A stretch of 64,000 nucleotides of DNA from Actinomycetaceae bacterium (GCA_030532515.1 JAUNKY010000005.1:1-64000), one strand, 5' to 3'. Shown: positions 38,510-48,073, counted from the stretch's first letter. Notes: generated from the sequence alone by a model not told the origin. Numbers and translations: made by a program.

Positions 38510-38932
38510 ACCATGTAAGTCCGCTGCGGAAATACCGGTTAGTTCAGAGAGATTCTCAACCAGCAGCGTGCGGATTAACGCATGTAGAGGAGCGCCAATT
38601 TCGCGGAAAGTTGCCCTTCCGGCGCGCGCATGAATCGGCAGACGGTAAAAGATAATGCGCGCTTTTAACCCTACAGCTTTGGCCGCGGGAAAGTTACGGG
38701 CTAAACAAACTGCGTGGCTTTCCCAAGGAGCTGGGGCAGAGGGTGGGACATCTTCTAAAGCTACCTCAATCTCAGCGATCTGCGGGAAGCGCTGCTGGAT
38801 TTCTTGGAAGTTCCAAGCCAAAATTTGGGCGAAAGAATCCTTCCAAGAAGCCCGCGCTGGAATCCCGGGTAAGAACAAAGGAGATCGTTGGGAACGTCCA
38901 TGCCGGTTACGTCTTCTGGAAATTTCACGCAT
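38495..38932 (-). CDS. zincin-like (PF06262-type) protein lacking HExxH
   Basis: A 145-residue protein at the position of the whiB2-linked metallopeptidase-family gene (Rv3259 type). It has FAQILAWNFQEIQQRFPQIA and IEVALEDVPPSAPAPW in the N-terminal half and ARIIFYRLPI in the middle. Where zinc-binding relatives have HExxH in a pattern like VVHEVAHHFGI, this protein has LLVENLSELTGI, so neither histidine is present and no zinc peptidase activity is expected. The ATG lacks a Shine-Dalgarno site; TAGACT lies six bases upstream. It diverges from DUF3499. Confidence 0.7.
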   Translation of the reverse strand: MREISRRRNRHGRSQRSPLFLPGIPARASWKDSFAQILAWNFQEIQQRFPQIAEIEVALEDVPPSAPAPWESHAVCLARNFPAAKAVGLKARIIFYRLPIHARAGRATFREIGAPLHALIRTLLVENLSELTGISAADLHGKGRL

Positions 38933-38938
38933 AAGAAT

Positions 38939-39013
38939 AGTCTAACTGGCAACCGGGTTTTTCTGTATTAAAGCTCCCGCCAGGTAGCCAACTGGGGGCA
39001 TCGAAACTAGACT
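38939..39013. promoter_or_regulatory. paired leaderless promoters
   Basis: On each strand TAGACT lies exactly six bases before an ATG: plus strand 39008-39013 before the DUF3499 start at 39020, and minus strand 38939-38944 before the zincin-like start at 38932. Neither gene has a Shine-Dalgarno site, so transcription probably begins at or next to the start codons. A weak -35 (TAGCCA, 38985-38990) is 17 bases before the plus-strand box. Confidence 0.55.
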
Positions 39014-39019
39014 GAAGTT

Positions 39020-39337
39020 ATGAAAGCTGTGCGAGACTGTGAACTAACTGGGTGTACTAATCCAGCTGTAGCCACCCTAACCTACAACTACAGTGAGTCT
39101 ACTGCCGTAATCGGACCGCTGCCGACACATAAGCAGCCTTACACTACGGAACTATGCCACCAGCACGCAATGAAGTTTAACGTGCCACAGGGGTGGACGG
39201 TGATCCGTTTAGATTATTCGCAAGAACCACCGCAACCTTCTCAAGCAGATTTAAGTGCCTTGGCAGAGTCAATTATTGAAGCTGCCCGCCGACATCGCAT
39301 TGATATTCCGCGCAAACCCTATCAAGCGGACTATTAG
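39020..39337 (+). CDS. DUF3499 family protein
   Basis: A 105-residue protein of a small actinobacterial family of unknown function. It has the expected zinc-ribbon-like pattern: CELTGCTNPAVATLTYNY near the N-terminus and TELCHQHAMKFNVPQGW in the middle, with Cys and His pairs that could bind a metal. In mycobacteria the equivalent (Rv3258c) lies between the zincin-like gene and manB. Here manB is absent and mtrA comes next. A leaderless start is likely. Confidence 0.88.
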   Translation: MKAVRDCELTGCTNPAVATLTYNYSESTAVIGPLPTHKQPYTTELCHQHAMKFNVPQGWTVIRLDYSQEPPQPSQADLSALAESIIEAARRHRIDIPRKPYQADY

Positions 39338-39501
39338 ACGGGGAAAATCGCTGGGGAGAGGGCAAGTCTCCATATGAGAGCAGCTGAAATCGCCTGGCAA
39401 ACGCATGTTCCGATACGAAAGCGCCTGAAAACTAGGGAAATCTGAAAGACACATTAAAAAACACTCAGCAAAAATAACGAATCCGTGACAAAATCATAAC
39501 T

Positions 39502-40188
39502 ATGACAGCAAAAGTACTAGTCGTAGATGACGATACTGCTTTGGCAGAAATGATCGGGATCGTTTTAGAAACCGAAGGATACAGCGTAGTTTACTGCCAC
39601 GCCGGCGACAAAGCGATTGAAACCTTTGTAGAATGCCAGCCGGACCTAGTCCTATTAGACGTAATGCTACCGGGCTTAGACGGCATTGAAATTTGCTCGT
39701 TAATCCGCCAAAAATCGGATGTTCCCATCGTCATGCTCACTGCTCGTTCCGACACCGCTGACGTTGTCGCCGGTTTAGAAGCCGGAGCCGACGACTACGT
39801 GCCAAAACCTTTTAAACCAAAAGAACTGATTGCCCGCGTGAAAGCGCGCCTGCGCGGCCGCACCGAAGACATTGCCGAAGAACACGTGCGTTTAGGCGAC
39901 CTGGTAGTCGATGTTTCCGGACACCAGGTGATGCGTGGCAACGAATCCATTTTACTGACCCCGCTGGAATTTGATTTGCTGGTGGCGCTGGGGCGCTCTC
40001 CGTGGAAAGTGTTCTCTCGTGAAGAACTCTTAGAAACCGTCTGGGGTTATCGCCATGCAGCGGACACCCGGTTAGTGAATGTCCACGTCCAGCGTCTACG
40101 CGCCAAGATTGAACGCGACCCAGAACATCCGGAAATCGTCATCACTGTACGTGGGGTTGGCTACCGAGCCGGAGCTGCAGTTTCTTGA
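39502..40188 (+). CDS. mtrA: response regulator MtrA
   Basis: A 228-residue OmpR/PhoB-type regulator. The receiver domain has VVDDDTAL, the phosphoacceptor Asp53 in LLDVMLPGLDG, and KPFKPKELIARV. A winged-helix DNA-binding domain (about 130-225) ends VNVHVQRLRAKIERDP and ITVRGVGYRAG. In actinobacteria MtrA controls cell-wall hydrolases, division and replication genes. No Shine-Dalgarno site is visible; CAAAAT seven bases before the ATG suggests a leaderless start. It overlaps mtrB by four bases and heads the mtrA-mtrB-lpqB operon. Confidence 0.96.
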   Translation: MTAKVLVVDDDTALAEMIGIVLETEGYSVVYCHAGDKAIETFVECQPDLVLLDVMLPGLDGIEICSLIRQKSDVPIVMLTARSDTADVVAGLEAGADDYVPKPFKPKELIARVKARLRGRTEDIAEEHVRLGDLVVDVSGHQVMRGNESILLTPLEFDLLVALGRSPWKVFSREELLETVWGYRHAADTRLVNVHVQRLRAKIERDPEHPEIVITVRGVGYRAGAAVS

Positions 40189-41801
40189 GTATTGAAGCGG
40201 TAACTGAACAGCCAGTTGACGCGCGCGGAAATATCTTCACTCGGGTAAAGAAACTTCTGAAAGAATCCCTTTCCGTCCGCGTCTCCGTTGGCATGGCAGT
40301 TACCGTTATCAGCATCCTGGCACTGCTGGTAGTTGGCGTAACCTGGCAGGTACAAAACTCGATTTTCGAACAGCGCCGCGAGCAAATCCTAGAAGACGCT
40401 TCGGTCACCATCAACCAGGTGCAAACTGCTTTCTCACAATCAACTGCATCAACTACCGACCAGGTCCAAAACCTTGCAAACCAGCTGATTTCTTCCCTGC
40501 GCGCCACTAAATCTGGCTCTGGGGTAGTTACCACCATGCTGCTTCGTTCGCCGCAGGCCCCCACGACCTTTGCCATCAACGAGTTAATCGACCGTGACCT
40601 GGTAGAAGTGATCACCCCGGAACTACGCGAAGCAATGGCCCAAGGAAAAGGACAGTTCTACCAGTCCGTAGCCATTAAAGATGCGAAGGGCAACGAAAGC
40701 CCCGGGATTATCGTCGGTGCCACCGTAGTACTCCCTTTGGCTGGACAGTATGAGCTCTATACGGTGTATTCGCTGGCAGATGAACAAGACACCATCACCT
40801 TAATGACCCAGAGCCTAATCTTCGGAACCATTCCTGTGGTGATTTTCCTTGGCATCGGCATCCTTTGGGTACTTTACAATATGCTCCGCCCAGTGCGCGT
40901 TACCGCTGAAGCCGCCCAAGAACTGGCTAAAGGCGACCTTTCCGTACGCGTGGAACTTAAAGGTGAGGATGAGATGGCGCAACTGGCAAAATCCTTCAAC
41001 TTCATGGCGCAATCCTTATCAAACCAAATTGCCGAATACGACGAGCTTTCTAAACTCCAGCAACGCTTTGTCTCAGACGTCTCCCACGAACTGCGTACGC
41101 CCCTAACTACCATTCGCATGGCTGAAGAAATCATCTACGACGAACGCGACTCTATGAGCACGCCAGTAGCTCGCTCAGCAGAACTTCTACACAGCCAAGT
41201 GGATCGATTTGAAAAAATGCTGGCAGACCTACTGGAAATCTCCCGCCACGATTCACATACCGCGCAACTAGAAGCTGAAGTTTCAGACATCAAGGAACTC
41301 ACTCGCAAAGTGGTGGAAGCTGACCGGGCCTTGGCTAATCGCCTGGGAGTTGAAGTGATTATCGATGCCCCGCAGCCACGCTACACCGCCTACATGGATA
41401 GCCGGCGAATGGAACGGGTACTGCGTAATTTCTTAGTTAATGCGATTGAACATGCGGAAGGTAAACCGGTGGTAATCAGGATCGCTTCCAATGAAGAAGC
41501 CACCAGCGTGCGCGTACGCGACTTTGGAGTGGGAATGAGTGAAGATACGGCTTCGCGCGTATTTGACCGTTTCTTCCGCGCTGACCCAGCCCGCACCCGT
41601 ACTACCGGTGGAACCGGCCTGGGCCTATCGATTGCCGCCGAAGACGTAGCCCTTCACCGCGGGCAGGTGGAAGCCACTGGCAAACTTGGAGAAGGCAGCG
41701 TATTCATGGTGACTTTACCGCGTAGCGCTAATGCGCAGATCATTTCTGCAGCCCTGCCACTTTGGGAAGAAGAGACTCCTGTGGGAGAAGCCGATGCGTA
41801 A
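40185..41801 (+). CDS. mtrB: sensor histidine kinase MtrB
   Basis: A 538-residue membrane kinase that phosphorylates MtrA. A first helix at about 33-55 and a second at about 205-230 enclose an extracytoplasmic sensor of about 150 residues. A HAMP domain (about 230-283) and a HisKA domain with His301 in SDVSHELRTPLTT follow. The HATPase domain has NAIEHAEG (N box), VRDFGVGM and TGGTGLGLSIA (G boxes). The start is TTG, overlapping the mtrA stop as TTGA, so translation is coupled. LpqB, encoded next, is its known extracytoplasmic partner. Confidence 0.95.
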   Translation: MSIEAVTEQPVDARGNIFTRVKKLLKESLSVRVSVGMAVTVISILALLVVGVTWQVQNSIFEQRREQILEDASVTINQVQTAFSQSTASTTDQVQNLANQLISSLRATKSGSGVVTTMLLRSPQAPTTFAINELIDRDLVEVITPELREAMAQGKGQFYQSVAIKDAKGNESPGIIVGATVVLPLAGQYELYTVYSLADEQDTITLMTQSLIFGTIPVVIFLGIGILWVLYNMLRPVRVTAEAAQELAKGDLSVRVELKGEDEMAQLAKSFNFMAQSLSNQIAEYDELSKLQQRFVSDVSHELRTPLTTIRMAEEIIYDERDSMSTPVARSAELLHSQVDRFEKMLADLLEISRHDSHTAQLEAEVSDIKELTRKVVEADRALANRLGVEVIIDAPQPRYTAYMDSRRMERVLRNFLVNAIEHAEGKPVVIRIASNEEATSVRVRDFGVGMSEDTASRVFDRFFRADPARTRTTGGTGLGLSIAAEDVALHRGQVEATGKLGEGSVFMVTLPRSANAQIISAALPLWEEETPVGEADA

Positions 41802-43449
41802 TCATAGAACTGCCATTACCGCCCTCGGACTGATGCTACTGCTCTCTGCCTGCCAAACCCTGCCAACTTCCGGCCCGGTAACTGCTTTCGAACTGCAGGA
41901 AAACGATTCTGCATCACTGGTACTTAAAGGCTTCGGACCGGTGCAAGATGCAGAGGCAGACACCATCGTCCGCGACTTCTTACGTGCTACGGCAGCTGGC
42001 TGGTCAGACGATTTCCAGGTGGCACGTTCTTACTTAACTGAAGAAGCCCAACGAAACTGGAAGCCAGATACCTCTGTCTACGTCTATTCTGACGATTATC
42101 CGCCGCTAATTTCATATGACGGTGAAAAGAAAATTACGGCGGCTACCCGCGTTGAAGCTTCCGTAAGTAAAGATGGGCGCTACCAGATTGAGAAGACTAA
42201 CTCGGTGTACACGTCTGAGTTTATTTTGGAACGCGACGCGCAAAACCAGTGGCGGATTGCCAGCTTGCCTGATGGCGCGGTGATTTCCGAGACCTCGTTC
42301 CGCGCCGCTTTCCAACGCAGTTCCGTCTTTTTCCCCTCAACTGACCGGCGCACCCTGGTGGCAGATCACCGCTGGTTCCCCCGCCGGAGGTTAGCTTCGC
42401 ATTTGATGCAGGCGATTTTGGCGGGCCCGTCTGAGGCAATCGCTCCAGCAGTTATTAACGCGGCTCCCGAAGGCGCAGTTTTACCGCTGCAGAACGTGGA
42501 AGTGCGAGATTCGATTGCAGAAGTTGATGTAGAGGGATCTGGACTGGGTACTGAGAGCGCTCAGCTGTTATTCAAGTGGCAGGTCAGCGCGACGTTACTG
42601 CAAGTTTCCAACGTTTCAGACGTGCGGATTCGCATTAATGGGGTGCTGATTTCCGAACAGGCGGTGCCCACCGGGCCGGCGTGGGCATTAGATACGCTCT
42701 TGAGTCTTTCTAAAGACGGAATTATCCGCGATAGAGAAGGTAAACGCGACATTGTGCTCAGTGCCAGCCAGCTGGGTGAGGGGGCCGTGACAGCCCCTTC
42801 GCGCGGTCCGTTAGAGGATTCGCAGGTGGCATATATTCAAGGTGGCAATAAGCTGCTGGTGGTGGGGAAGAGTTCCCAACCCGTGCAAATTTACGAGGGC
42901 GCCGGACTCACTTCTCTTTCCGTTGACCGCGCTAACTGGGTGTGGACGGTATCGAAAGGCAAAATTGTGGTGGTGCGCTCGGGCGCAGAGCCGCTACTAT
43001 TCGAGTCTCCTTTCGGCGCTGCCGAGCCGATTGTGGCGGTACGGGTCTCTCCGGATGGTGCCCGCCTGCTAGTAATGCGCGGGGGAGCTACCCCGACTGT
43101 GGGAGTGCTTCCGATTCGTAGGAATACGGATGCGCGCCCCAGTGGCTTAGGAAATTTGGAGCTGCTACATGTGGGAGCCGGGCGCGTTTTAGATGTGACT
43201 TGGGCGGGAAATGAAACGGTGGCGGTTTTACAAGCTGAAGCAGATAACCGCTATGTGCTGATTTCACAGCTGGGGGCTAATAGTGAGCGTGTCCGCGCCC
43301 CTGGGAAAGCCCAGCGCATTAGTGGTGGGGCTTCACCGCAGTACCTGTTGTTGGAAACCTCAGAGGGCAAGTACTATGTGAGGACCGGGTCACTGTGGAA
43401 TGCTTTGGCGGCTCCTTCTGACATTCGTTTCCGCGCTTTCCCACATTAG
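41794..43449 (+). CDS. lpqB: lipoprotein LpqB
   Basis: A 551-residue lipoprotein from the ATG at 41794, which overlaps mtrB by eight bases. The signal peptide ends in the lipobox L-S-A-C with the lipidated Cys20. A GerMN domain lies at about 200-310 (HLMQAILAGPSEAI, AEVDVEGSG), and a C-terminal beta-propeller-like LpqB domain follows. It modulates MtrB activity at the membrane in characterised actinobacteria. The frame is open 21 codons upstream but this would replace the signal peptide. Confidence 0.94.
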   Translation: MRNHRTAITALGLMLLLSACQTLPTSGPVTAFELQENDSASLVLKGFGPVQDAEADTIVRDFLRATAAGWSDDFQVARSYLTEEAQRNWKPDTSVYVYSDDYPPLISYDGEKKITAATRVEASVSKDGRYQIEKTNSVYTSEFILERDAQNQWRIASLPDGAVISETSFRAAFQRSSVFFPSTDRRTLVADHRWFPRRRLASHLMQAILAGPSEAIAPAVINAAPEGAVLPLQNVEVRDSIAEVDVEGSGLGTESAQLLFKWQVSATLLQVSNVSDVRIRINGVLISEQAVPTGPAWALDTLLSLSKDGIIRDREGKRDIVLSASQLGEGAVTAPSRGPLEDSQVAYIQGGNKLLVVGKSSQPVQIYEGAGLTSLSVDRANWVWTVSKGKIVVVRSGAEPLLFESPFGAAEPIVAVRVSPDGARLLVMRGGATPTVGVLPIRRNTDARPSGLGNLELLHVGAGRVLDVTWAGNETVAVLQAEADNRYVLISQLGANSERVRAPGKAQRISGGASPQYLLLETSEGKYYVRTGSLWNALAAPSDIRFRAFPH

Positions 43450-43525
43450 AGGCTTTGTGACCGGGGCTAACCCAGGCTATCCACAGGGGGTAGTTTTTGG
43501 AAACTGCCCGTGAAAAACTCAAACT

Positions 43526-44254
43526 ATGAGTTGGAAGCAGGTTTTAGAGCAGCTAGCGAAACTACTTTTTCCCACCCAGTGCGTGGGCTGCGCAGAGTGG
43601 GGAAGTCACTTATGCGTGAAGTGTTTTGCTGAGTCGTTAGCTCAGAGTCGCTATTTTAGATTTACTTCTGAGGAGGGGCAAAGCTACCCGGGCGTTTCAT
43701 TCGGAGATTATCGGGGAGTCTTACGGCAGACAATTATTGCCGCTAAACACGATGAAGTGCTAGATTTTTCCACCTGGGTTTTTGCAGCTGGTGAACTGCT
43801 GGGAGAAACTTTATTGACCGCCCCTGGATTTAGGGAAGTGCCAGCTTTAGTTGTACCGATTCCTTCGGGGAAGAAGCGGGTACGCCGGCGCATGTTAGTA
43901 ACCCCTACGCTCGCTCGCGGGGTAGTGTCTGGTTTAGATAATTTCGGGATGGAAACCTCGTTTGAGGTGGGGCTGGCTTTAGCGTCATCTGAAACTACTT
44001 TGCTGCCGACTCTGTTTATGCCTGTTAGAGAGCTGTTGGGAACTGGTGTGTCTCAGCAGGGGCTGGGCGCGAAAGCCCGGTCGCGTACCAAGCGGGGAAG
44101 TATGGTTGCTTCCCCGGTTGTAAACGGACAAAAAGTCATCTTAGTTGACGATGTGTTAACAACGGGGGCTACTATGCGCGAAGGTGTGCGGGCAGTAGCG
44201 AAAGCTGGTGGGGAAGTGGTGGCAGTTGTTTGCTTAGCAGATTTACAACGTTAA
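43526..44254 (+). CDS. ComF family phosphoribosyltransferase-like protein
   Basis: A 242-residue protein. An N-terminal four-cysteine zinc finger, CVGCAEWGSHLCVKC, starts near residue 14. The C-terminal half has the type-I phosphoribosyltransferase PRPP loop VILVDDVLTTGATM near residue 205. ComF/ComFC takes part in DNA uptake in competent bacteria, but in actinobacteria its role is not clear. No Shine-Dalgarno site precedes the ATG. In this block it precedes hpf, as in Mycobacterium (Rv3242c-Rv3241c). Confidence 0.9.
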   Translation: MSWKQVLEQLAKLLFPTQCVGCAEWGSHLCVKCFAESLAQSRYFRFTSEEGQSYPGVSFGDYRGVLRQTIIAAKHDEVLDFSTWVFAAGELLGETLLTAPGFREVPALVVPIPSGKKRVRRRMLVTPTLARGVVSGLDNFGMETSFEVGLALASSETTLLPTLFMPVRELLGTGVSQQGLGAKARSRTKRGSMVASPVVNGQKVILVDDVLTTGATMREGVRAVAKAGGEVVAVVCLADLQR

Positions 44255-44283
44255 GTTATTTCGTGATGCGCGCCACCAAAGTT

Positions 44284-44292
44284 TGGTATGAT
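44284..44292 (+). promoter_or_regulatory. extended -10 promoter for the hpf leader
   Basis: TGG-TATGAT is an extended -10 element; the -35 region is poor (TGATGC, 44264-44269). Transcription would start near 44299, just before the structured leader. Confidence 0.5.
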
Positions 44293-44298
44293 TGACGT

Positions 44299-44440
44299 AA
44301 TCCTCCACAGAGAAGTGGAGACGACAGGTGAAATGAGGTGATTGCCTTAAGTTAAGCCTGGGGCAGATTAGTTACCAGGTATTTACCATTCGTCGGGGTG
44401 CGTCCCCGTTAAAAGTCCGGGGAGAAACCCCCTTTAGAAT
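44299..44440 (+). ncRNA. structured leader before hpf, candidate raiA-motif RNA
   Basis: About 140 bases between an extended -10 promoter and the hpf site contain several stems. These are CTCCAC/GTGGAG (44303-44320), CCTGG/CCAGG (around 44357-44378), CGGGG/CCCCG (44394-44408) and GGGG/CCCC with an AGAAA loop (44419-44431). No reading frame fits it. From memory, the raiA motif RNA of Firmicutes and Actinobacteria lies upstream of raiA/hpf and often beside comF genes, which is the exact context here. I could not check the consensus, so the family name is provisional; a plain attenuator is the alternative. Confidence 0.5.
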
Positions 44441-44453
44441 CATGGAGGAAACC

Positions 44454-45104
44454 ATGGATATCACTGTTGTTGGTCGTAATGCCGAAATTCACCCTAATTT
44501 CCGTGCTTATGTCGAAGAAAAGGTTGCGAAGGTAACGCAATATTATCCACGTGCTCAGCGTATCGATGTTGAACTAACGCATGAGCGTAATCCTCGCCAG
44601 GCAGAAACTGCAGAACGTATTGAACTTACCGTATTTGGTAAAGGTCCGATCATCCGCGCTGAAGCCTCAAGCTCTGATCGCCACGCTGCCGTGGACATTG
44701 CAGTAGGTAAACTTTTTGAACGTCTGCGTCGCGCTCGTGACCGCGCTAAGGACCATCGTCGTCGCTACGATCACCCAATCGCTGTTGATCTGGGTGGGAT
44801 CGTTCCAGATGAAGTGGAAGTTGAAGAAACTCCAACGCCAGATGAAAACTTGCGTTCGGCTGCGGATTTGAAGCCGGGTGAAGTTCGCGAAGAACAGTTC
44901 GGTGATTCTCCAGTGATTGTTCGCCAAAAGCTTCATGAAGCAGAGCCAATGACGGTTGACCAAGCTCTTTACCAGATGGAACTGGTAGGCCACCCCTTCT
45001 TCCTCTTCGTCGATGCGGAAACCGGACAGCCTTGTGTGGTTTACCATCGTGAAGGTTGGACTTACGGCGTAATCCGTTTGAATACAGTGATTGCCGCTGA
45101 ATAA
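44454..45104 (+). CDS. hpf: ribosome hibernation promoting factor (long form)
   Basis: A 216-residue long-form HPF. The N-terminal S30AE domain (about 1-100) has DITVVGRNAEIHPNFRAYVE and KVTQYYPRAQRIDVELTHE. A linker leads to the C-terminal dimerisation domain (about 155-215) with VRQKLHEAEPMTVDQALYQM and LVGHPFFLFVDAETG. It pairs 70S ribosomes into inactive 100S dimers. The ATG at 44454 is preferred over 44442 because GGAGG lies six bases before it, inside the longer frame. Stress regulation through the leader RNA is possible. Confidence 0.95.
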   Translation: MDITVVGRNAEIHPNFRAYVEEKVAKVTQYYPRAQRIDVELTHERNPRQAETAERIELTVFGKGPIIRAEASSSDRHAAVDIAVGKLFERLRRARDRAKDHRRRYDHPIAVDLGGIVPDEVEVEETPTPDENLRSAADLKPGEVREEQFGDSPVIVRQKLHEAEPMTVDQALYQMELVGHPFFLFVDAETGQPCVVYHREGWTYGVIRLNTVIAAE

Positions 45105-45113
45105 GATAACTAA

Positions 45114-45152
45114 ATAGTTGTGGGGCAGCTTTAAAAGCTGCCCCACAACTAT
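45114..45152. terminator. bidirectional hpf/secA terminator
   Basis: A 19-bp perfect inverted repeat (45114-45132 and 45134-45152) around one base, core TGGGGCAGCTTT. It lies between the convergent hpf and secA genes. Flanking T-runs are short, with ATTTACGG on the hpf side. Confidence 0.75.
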
Positions 45153-45174
45153 TTACGGGTTGAACTTAAACCGT

Positions 45175-47922
45175 CTACTTACGCTTCCGACGCTGCTGAC
45201 GGTTCTTCTTCGGTTCGCTATTTGCTTCAGCTGGGCCAGAGGTAGTCATTTTACCCAGGTGTGCCTGTCCGGTATCACCCATTACGTTAGCTGCATTCGG
45301 AGCAGCCAGGTTCCGCTTCTGTTCTTCCTTGGCAGTTTCTACCATGGCATCCATCTGCTTACGAAGTTCCTCTTGCTGCTGCTGGTATGCCAGCTCGAAC
45401 TGGCGGGCGTATGAGAATGCTTGGATTACTGACTCTTCGCGAATGCGTTCCATCATGGCCGTGAACATTTGTGCGCCTTCTTCACCGTATTCCACCAGTG
45501 GATCGCGCTGACCCATTGCACGCAGACCAATACCTTCCTTCAGGTAATCCATCTCGTACAGGTGCTCACGCCACATCCGGTCAACAGTTGCCAGCACTAC
45601 GCGACGTTCCAAGACACGCATAGGTTCTTCACCCAACTGGGCAACGGCCAGTGGATTCTCATTCAGGCTTGCTTCCAAACGATCGTATTCCGCCTTGATA
45701 TCTTCGGTGTATTCGAAGACGAAGTCAGCGGTAGAAACTGCGTGATCTCCGCCGGCAGCTTCCACGATATCGCTTGGCATAATGGTAGCGGGGTAGATAT
45801 TGCGCATGGATTCGATCAGTTCGTCGAAGTCCAGTTCATTCGTCTCTGGGTTGTAGCTTTCGCTAACTACGTTGGTGACGATGAACTCCATGAAACGCTT
45901 TAGCTGTGGTTCCATGTTTTCACCGTTCAAAACGCGATTACGTTCGTTGTAGATAGTTTCGCGCTGCCCGGTCATCACATCGTCGTACTTCAAAACGTTC
46001 TTACGGATTTCGAAGTTGCGACCTTCAACTTGGCTTTGCGCCGAAGCAATTGAGCGAGAAACGATCTTTGACTCTAACGGCATATCTGCTGGATAGGCGC
46101 CTGAAGCCATGATGCGTTGGGCTAGTCCAGAGTTGATCAGTCGCATCAGGTCATCTTCCATCGACAGATAGAAGCGGGATTCGCCCGGGTCACCCTGACG
46201 TCCGGAACGACCACGCAACTGGTTGTCGATACGGCGAGATTCGTGGCGTTCCGTTCCCAGCACGTAAAGTCCGCCCAGTTCCAGAACTTCATCGTGTTCA
46301 GCAGCTACGGCGTTGCGAGCGCGTTCTAACGCCAATGGCCATTCTGCTTCATAGGCTTCGGAATCTTCCTTTGGATCCAGACCGCGCGCATTCATTTCAG
46401 AAACAGCGATATGTTCGGGGTTACCACCAAGCATAATGTCGGTACCACGACCCGCCATGTTGGTTGCTACCGTCACAGCACCCTTACGGCCTGCCATTGC
46501 AACTACCGCCGCTTCGCGCTTATGCTGTTTGGCATTTAGCACTTCGTGGGGAACGCCGCGTTCTTTAAGCAGTTTAGAAACCAGTTCTGACTTTTCAACG
46601 GAAGTGGTACCCACCAAAACTGGCTGTCCCTTGCGGTGACGCTCCACAATATCGTTGATAACTGCCTTCATCTTCCCCTCGAAGGTGGGGTAGATCAAGT
46701 CAGGCTGGTCGATACGAATCATCGGGCGGTTCGTAGGGATTGGGATAACGCCAATCTTATAGGTAGATACGAACTCTGCTGCTTCGGTTTCAGCAGTACC
46801 GGTCATGCCGGCGCGAGAGCCTTCTGGGTAAAGTCGGAAGTAGTTCTGCAAGGTAATGGTTGCCAGCGTCTGGTTCTCAGCCTGGATTTCAACATTTTCC
46901 TTGGCTTCAATTGCCTGGTGCATACCTTCGTTGTAACGACGCCCTGGCAGTACACGGCCGGTATGTTCGTCGACGATTAACACTTCACCGTCAGTCACGA
47001 TGTAATCGCGGTCTTTCTTGAACAGTTCCTTAGCTTTCAAAGCGTTGTTCAAGAAGCCGATAAGCGGAGTGTAAGCAGCGTCGTAGAGGTTGTCGATTCC
47101 CAGTTGGTCTTCGACAAACTCGATGCCTGGCTCCAAAACGCCTACGGTGCGCTTCTTTTCATCAACTTCATAGTCTTCGCCAGCCTGCATACGCAACACC
47201 AGCTGTGAGAAGGCAGAATACCAAGAGTTAACGTCGCCAGTTGCAGGGCCAGAGATAATCAGTGGGGTACGGGCTTCGTCAATCAGAATCGAGTCAACTT
47301 CGTCGACGATCACGTAGTTGTGGCCGCGCTGTACCATTTCTTCGGGAACCTGCGCCATGTTGTCGCGCAGGTAGTCGAAGCCGAATTCGTTATTCGTACC
47401 GTAGGTAATATCGCAGTTGTACTGTTCGCGGCGTTCCGCTGGGGTTTGGCCAGCCAGGATACAGCCACAGGAAAGGCCCAACCAACGGTAGACGCGTCCC
47501 ATGATGTCAGACTGGTAGGAAGCCAGGTAGTCGTTAACGGTAACTACGTGTACACCCTTGCCAGTGAGGGCGCGTAGATAAGAGGGGAGGGTAGCTACCA
47601 GGGTCTTACCTTCACCAGTTTTCATTTCCGCGATGTTGCCCTGGTGTAAGGCGGCACCACCGATAAGCTGCACGCGGAAGTGACGCATTCCCAGCACACG
47701 GTCCGCAGCTTCACGTACGGTGGCAAAAGCTTCTACCAGCAGGTCATCTAGGGTTTCACCTTCGGCTAAACGTTCTTTGAACTCAGCGGTTTTTGCACGC
47801 AGCTCTTCATCAGTGAATTGCTTGAAATCTTCTTCTAAAGCTTCGATCTGATCGGCGATCTGTTCAAGCTTCTTAAGGGTGCGGCCTTCACCGATGCGAA
47901 GGATTTTGTCGAAAATAGACAC
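45175..47922 (-). CDS. secA: protein translocase ATPase SecA
   Basis: The motor of Sec export, 915 residues. Walker A is [14 protein letters not shown] near residue 102, followed by [14 protein letters not shown], the [20 protein letters not shown] motif near 212, [13 protein letters not shown] near 375, [15 protein letters not shown] near 488 and [13 protein letters not shown] near 565. The C-terminus ends in a basic NRQQRRKRK and lacks the CxCx8CH zinc motif of E. coli SecA, as in other actinobacterial SecA1. The GTG start has GGAG five bases upstream. It is the housekeeping SecA1 by its context. Confidence 0.97.
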   Translation of the reverse strand: MSIFDKILRIGEGRTLKKLEQIADQIEALEEDFKQFTDEELRAKTAEFKERLAEGETLDDLLVEAFATVREAADRVLGMRHFRVQLIGGAALHQGNIAEMKTGEGKTLVATLPSYLRALTGKGVHVVTVNDYLASYQSDIMGRVYRWLGLSCGCILAGQTPAERREQYNCDITYGTNNEFGFDYLRDNMAQVPEEMVQRGHNYVIVDEVDSILIDEARTPLIISGPATGDVNSWYSAFSQLVLRMQAGEDYEVDEKKRTVGVLEPGIEFVEDQLGIDNLYDAAYTPLIGFLNNALKAKELFKKDRDYIVTDGEVLIVDEHTGRVLPGRRYNEGMHQAIEAKENVEIQAENQTLATITLQNYFRLYPEGSRAGMTGTAETEAAEFVSTYKIGVIPIPTNRPMIRIDQPDLIYPTFEGKMKAVINDIVERHRKGQPVLVGTTSVEKSELVSKLLKERGVPHEVLNAKQHKREAAVVAMAGRKGAVTVATNMAGRGTDIMLGGNPEHIAVSEMNARGLDPKEDSEAYEAEWPLALERARNAVAAEHDEVLELGGLYVLGTERHESRRIDNQLRGRSGRQGDPGESRFYLSMEDDLMRLINSGLAQRIMASGAYPADMPLESKIVSRSIASAQSQVEGRNFEIRKNVLKYDDVMTGQRETIYNERNRVLNGENMEPQLKRFMEFIVTNVVSESYNPETNELDFDELIESMRNIYPATIMPSDIVEAAGGDHAVSTADFVFEYTEDIKAEYDRLEASLNENPLAVAQLGEEPMRVLERRVVLATVDRMWREHLYEMDYLKEGIGLRAMGQRDPLVEYGEEGAQMFTAMMERIREESVIQAFSYARQFELAYQQQQEELRKQMDAMVETAKEEQKRNLAAPNAANVMGDTGQAHLGKMTTSGPAEANSEPKKNRQQRRKRK

Positions 47923-47980
47923 GATACTCCAAGTTTTCTAACGCGGTTTCCCCGCTATGACACTCATTGGAAACCAGCTT

Positions 47981-48010
47981 TTGTAAAACTACAATCCTTA
48001 TCTATTGTAG
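47981..48010 (-). promoter_or_regulatory. secA promoter region with inverted repeats
   Basis: CTACAAT-N8-ATTGTAG spans 47989-48010; its minus-strand TACAAT (48004-48009) can serve as the -10 box, with a poor -35. A second small repeat, TTGTA-N4-TACAA, overlaps at 47981-47994. The leader to the secA GTG would be about 75 bases. An operator function is inferred from symmetry alone. Confidence 0.4.
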
Positions 48011-48073
48011 ATGTTTTCTTGAAAAACTGGGAGGTGGAGTCCCTAATACTGCTCTGAAGGTAACCTGAGTCAC

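Noticed and set aside
45175..47922. secA as the accessory SecA2
   Set aside because: Length, hpf/Rv3235 context and full motif set fit the housekeeping SecA1.
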